Below, one piece after another: positions 61,858 through 64,000 of a stretch of DNA of 64,000 nucleotides; the stretch's first letter is position 1; every line of letters begins with the position of its first letter. The translations under genes and the position numbers were made by a program. The notes beneath the pieces were generated by a model that was given only the letters and a program-made list of their open reading frames with translations, was not told the origin of the DNA and searched no databases. Origin of the DNA: VXNE01 sp963665455 (GTDB taxonomy: Bacteria; Pseudomonadota; Gammaproteobacteria; Pseudomonadales; Azotimanducaceae); NCBI GenBank assembly GCA_963665455.1, contig OY762279.1:1736001-1800000 (forward strand), read 5' to 3'.

Positions 61858-62960
61858 AACTCAAGCGCATACTCGAAGCCGTGGGCCGCGAACAACTCCT
61901 CCAGTGCCTCGATCTGCAACCCGACCAATCTGGCTGCCCGTCGCACCGAAAGGTGTCCCTGTTGGATGGCCTTCACCAAGACCTCGGCAAAAGCGGGTGA
62001 GAACAACAGCGGCGCTGCCTCCTCCGGTCGCTTCCGGCCGTTGTTTCGCAGCGAGGCTTCCGGTAGCGCTCGCGCGGTCGCAATGGTCAAGTGCCCGAGC
62101 GTGACCAGTCGCCACCTCAAGGCCGACGATGTCACGCTCAACGAATCCGCCGCGGCGTTCAGTCGGGCGATGAGATCATCCCTGTTCAGCTGTCCCCAAT
62201 CGGCGAAGGACTCGACGACCCCCTCCGGCATAAGCAATGCTGCGGCGAAACTGTTCGCAAGCTGCTCGACCCGATTGCCGCCAAAGTCGACGGCCTGCTC
62301 TACGTGGGCGGGGGGCATCGCGTCCCAAGTCAGGATGTGGAACAACTCGTGTGCGAGATCGAAACTGCGTCGTCCCGCAACTTCGCCGCGCGCGATCAAC
62401 ACCGCGTCGAATTCCGGGAGGCGGCACGCCGCGCCGGAAATCCCTCGAGAGGCGTCCACCATGAGGACGAGTATCCCGAGCCGCTCCTGCATCGTCGCTG
62501 CGAGTCGATGCGCGGGCACCTCGCCGAGTTCGAATTCGGAGGCGAAACGCTCGCCGGCATCTGCCGCGTCTTCTAGTCTGGCCGCCTTGGTCAGGCCGAG
62601 TGCCCTGCGCATCAAAGGCAACCGCCTCCCGAGTTGCGCGTTGAGCGCGCGATAGGCCCCGACCCAACTACCGGCCTTTGTCTCGTAGCCAGCAAGCTCC
62701 GCCCGGCCCACGGCGCTCTGACGCCAGGAGAAACGGACCTCGCCGTCCACGCGGAATGGATCGGTGAAGTAGTCGAGTGGCACGTCGAGCCTCTCCGCCG
62801 CGAGCAAGAGCTCCGTGGCTGCAACGCGCCGCACACCCGTTTCGATCGCCGACACCGTCTGGCGGTCCTTGAAGCCGAACACGCGCGCCATCTCGTCCTG
62901 CGACAGCCCGCGTTCCTGACGCAGCGCCTTAATCCGCACGCCTATCATTTGCCCCGTCAT
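61854..62960 (-). CDS. XRE-type regulator fused to ImmA/IrrE-family metallopeptidase
   Basis: 368 aa from the ATG at 62960; an ATG at 62948 is an alternative. The helix-turn-helix is IKALRQERGLSQDEMARVFG at residues 10-29, and HELFH at 204-208 is the zinc peptidase motif (with a third acid downstream). ImmA-type proteins cleave repressors, and this HTH-ImmA architecture is common in toxin-antitoxin and stress units. The half-sites upstream of the start suggest autoregulation. The PIN gene starts within its stop codon. Confidence 0.85.
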   Translation of the reverse strand: MTGQMIGVRIKALRQERGLSQDEMARVFGFKDRQTVSAIETGVRRVAATELLLAAERLDVPLDYFTDPFRVDGEVRFSWRQSAVGRAELAGYETKAGSWVGAYRALNAQLGRRLPLMRRALGLTKAARLEDAADAGERFASEFELGEVPAHRLAATMQERLGILVLMVDASRGISGAACRLPEFDAVLIARGEVAGRRSFDLAHELFHILTWDAMPPAHVEQAVDFGGNRVEQLANSFAAALLMPEGVVESFADWGQLNRDDLIARLNAAADSLSVTSSALRWRLVTLGHLTIATARALPEASLRNNGRKRPEEAAPLLFSPAFAEVLVKAIQQGHLSVRRAARLVGLQIEALEELFAAHGFEYALEL

Positions 62961-62968
62961 CGAAAGTT

Positions 62969-62998
62969 CAAGAATCTTGCATAATGGAATTTGCAAGA
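62969..62998. promoter_or_regulatory. three half-site operator before the XRE/ImmA gene
   Basis: CAAGA-A-TCTTG at 62969-62979 is a short palindrome, and TCTTGCA (62975-62981) is repeated inverted as TGCAAGA (62992-62998) ten bases further on. The site is AT-rich and lies immediately upstream of the ATG at 62960, as expected for autorepression by the XRE protein. Confidence 0.5.
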
Positions 62999-63086
62999 AA
63001 TATATGCGAAAGCTGGCGGACGATCAACACTCGGCTCCGCCGTGAACACGGTCCCGGCCCTGGCGCCACGGGCCCTCCTCCGTGCG

Positions 63087-63461
63087 CTACGCCCCGTCCC
63101 CCGGCGCGCACAGTTCGAGGGCGTGACCGTCGGGGTCCGAGAAGTAGACGGACCGTGCGGGCATCCAAGCGTGCGTCACGGGACCTTCCACCGCGATGTC
63201 CGCGGCTCGCAGTGCGGCGCTGGCGGGCTCGAGGTCGGCGTCCGCCACGGTGAAGGCGACGTGCTGGGGTGCGAACGCGGCGGGGTCTTCCTGCAACACG
63301 ACCATCCCGGCGTGCCCGCCGGCCCGGAGGAAGAGCCATCGTCGAGGCTCGTCCCGTAGTCCCTCTTCGAGGCCCAGTACATCGCGGTAGAAGGCCTCGG
63401 CCCTGGCAAGGTCGCGCACCTTGATGGCGACCTCGTATACCCCGCGAATCCTCGGCAACAT
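63087..63461 (-). CDS. VOC (glyoxalase/bleomycin resistance-like) family protein
   Basis: 124 aa from the ATG at 63461. Family pattern: IKVRDLARAEAFYRDVLGL, then QHVAFTVADADLEPASAAL, then SVYFSDPDGHALELCAPG, where the late Glu is a metal ligand. The first His of the canonical site reads Glu or Tyr (VYEVAIKV). Small thiol- or diol-processing enzyme, or a drug-binding protein; not further assignable. A lone gene, 126 bases from the XRE/ImmA start. Confidence 0.75.
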   Translation of the reverse strand: MLPRIRGVYEVAIKVRDLARAEAFYRDVLGLEEGLRDEPRRWLFLRAGGHAGMVVLQEDPAAFAPQHVAFTVADADLEPASAALRAADIAVEGPVTHAWMPARSVYFSDPDGHALELCAPGDGA

Positions 63462-63474
63462 GCTGCCTATGGAC

Positions 63475-63663
63475 CTATAGCCTTTCCACGAGAAAGAACA
63501 CGATGCCGAACACCACGGGGAAGGCCATCGCCAGGTAGGCGAAGACGTTCAGCACTTCGTTCTGCTTCGGATCCTCCGAGAGGCGGAGCCGAGGGCCGGC
63601 GGCGAGCCAAATGACCGCGGCCACGATGAAGGAGAGCGTCAGGGAGAGAACGACGGAGGCCAT
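63475..63663 (-). CDS. small two-helix membrane protein
   Basis: 62 aa from the ATG at 63663. Two hydrophobic segments (LSLTLSFIVAAVIWLAAG and FAYLAMAFPVVFGIVFFLV) flank a polar turn with RLSEDPKQNE. No family is recognised; it sits 13 bases upstream of the VOC gene and may be co-transcribed. Confidence 0.5.
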   Translation of the reverse strand: MASVVLSLTLSFIVAAVIWLAAGPRLRLSEDPKQNEVLNVFAYLAMAFPVVFGIVFFLVERL

Positions 63664-63714
63664 GGGCGTGTGGTTCGTCCGTAGGTGCGCTGCGGATGAC
63701 CGGGAACGGCCCGG

Positions 63715-64000
63715 CTACGGCCGCATCGGGAAGGTAGTCGGCCCCTTGAGGTCGTCGAGCAGGGGCTGGATCCAGTCGATCCACTGGCAGAGCACGGGCC
63801 GCGTCTCGCGCGGATCGATCAACTCGTGTACCGCGAACGACTCGGCCCGGGGGAAGGGCGAGCGGGCGGCGCGCAGGTGTTCCTCCAACTCGCGGCGCTT
63901 GGCGGCCGGATCCTCCGCGCCGTCAATCTCGCGGTGGAAGGCCACGGCCACGCCCCCTTCGAGGGGCAAGGCGCCACTCTCGACGGAAGGCCACGCGAGC
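63715..64000 (-). CDS. C-terminus of an acyl-CoA carboxylase carboxyltransferase subunit, partial
   Basis: The last 94 residues, ending at the stop near 63715; the rest lies beyond the window. FHREIDGAEDPAAKRRELEE and the HELIDPRETRPVLC block are the typical end of the biotin-dependent carboxyltransferase beta subunit (acetyl/propionyl/methylcrotonyl-CoA carboxylase). The substrate specificity cannot be read from this end. The gene is on the minus strand and enters from the right. Confidence 0.8.
   Translation of the reverse strand, partial: LAWPSVESGALPLEGGVAVAFHREIDGAEDPAAKRRELEEHLRAARSPFPRAESFAVHELIDPRETRPVLCQWIDWIQPLLDDLKGPTTFPMRP

Noticed and set aside
62969..62998. Prophage immunity region around the XRE/ImmA gene
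   Set aside because: No integrase, Cro-like, structural or lysis genes flank it; the overlap with a PIN gene fits a toxin-antitoxin unit better.
1..64000. CRISPR arrays, tRNA or rRNA genes
   Set aside because: No regularly spaced repeats and no tRNA- or rRNA-like segments were noticed; a covariance search could still find a tRNA I missed.

Overview
The window is about 64 kb of very GC-rich, densely packed bacterial chromosome. No rRNA, tRNA, CRISPR array or intact phage was seen. Tat and lipoprotein signals, PQQ enzymes, an amine dehydrogenase cluster, a FecI-like sigma factor and a YejA-like binding protein point to a Gram-negative, probably a high-GC proteobacterium with an aerobic, amine- and peptide-scavenging lifestyle. 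The lineage call is an inference from gene content, not from a marker gene.

Layout. 1-5.5 kb: end of an S9 peptidase, an esterase, a frameshifted Rpn/DUF4351 remnant, a gamma-glutamyltransferase (GGT) homologue and a beta-lactamase-fold lipoprotein. 5.5-9.1 kb (minus): spermidine dehydrogenase and an orphan C5 cytosine methyltransferase. 9.1-12.8 kb: a sigma factor followed by a dipeptidase and a second GGT homologue; a third GGT and a DUF819 permease run towards it. 15.7-19.1 kb: BNR-repeat lipoprotein, MetE-like enzyme, cupin. 19.2-23.8 kb (minus): Nramp transporter, sulfatase and small enzymes. 23.9-27.3 kb: FAD oxidase and orphan solute-binding protein. 27.4-31.2 kb: accessory stretch with strong hairpins, a DUF429 protein, an alcohol dehydrogenase, and an OLD/AAA-like ATPase coupled to a PIN nuclease. 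31.4-34.8 kb: mau/aau-type tryptophan-tryptophylquinone amine dehydrogenase operon (B-E-D-A-cytochrome c). 34.8-37 kb: AbiEi-AbiEii toxin-antitoxin fused into one frame, and a DNA methylase.

37.1-42.3 kb: crotonase, E1 beta, E1 alpha and SDR operon divergent from a P450. 42.3-49.7 kb: hydrolases, alanine racemase, SDR, a gene broken by an 86-bp palindromic insert, a divergent Lrp/alanine dehydrogenase pair and an aminotransferase. 49.8-56.7 kb (minus): a secreted metzincin-like protein, two PQQ-type dehydrogenases, an amidohydrolase and a VOC enzyme. 56.8-57.6 kb: a broken IS1380-type transposase interrupted by a 250-bp element with 21-bp perfect terminal inverted repeats. 57.8-64 kb: LLM oxidoreductase, SixA, a PdxH-like protein, a truncated helicase, an XRE/ImmA-PIN module, a VOC protein and the end of an acyl-CoA carboxyltransferase.

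How the genes work together. Amine and amino-acid turnover recurs: spermidine dehydrogenase, amine dehydrogenase, class III aminotransferase, alanine dehydrogenase, alanine racemase, GGTs and dipeptidase. Several short modules look like genome-defence or toxin-antitoxin units inserted between metabolic operons: ATPase-PIN, the AbiE fusion with a methylase, XRE/ImmA-PIN next to a truncated helicase, and the orphan cytosine methyltransferase. The ATPase-PIN pair and the single-frame AbiE fusion are the best candidates for undescribed systems; the 250-bp inverted-repeat element is the clearest undescribed repeat.
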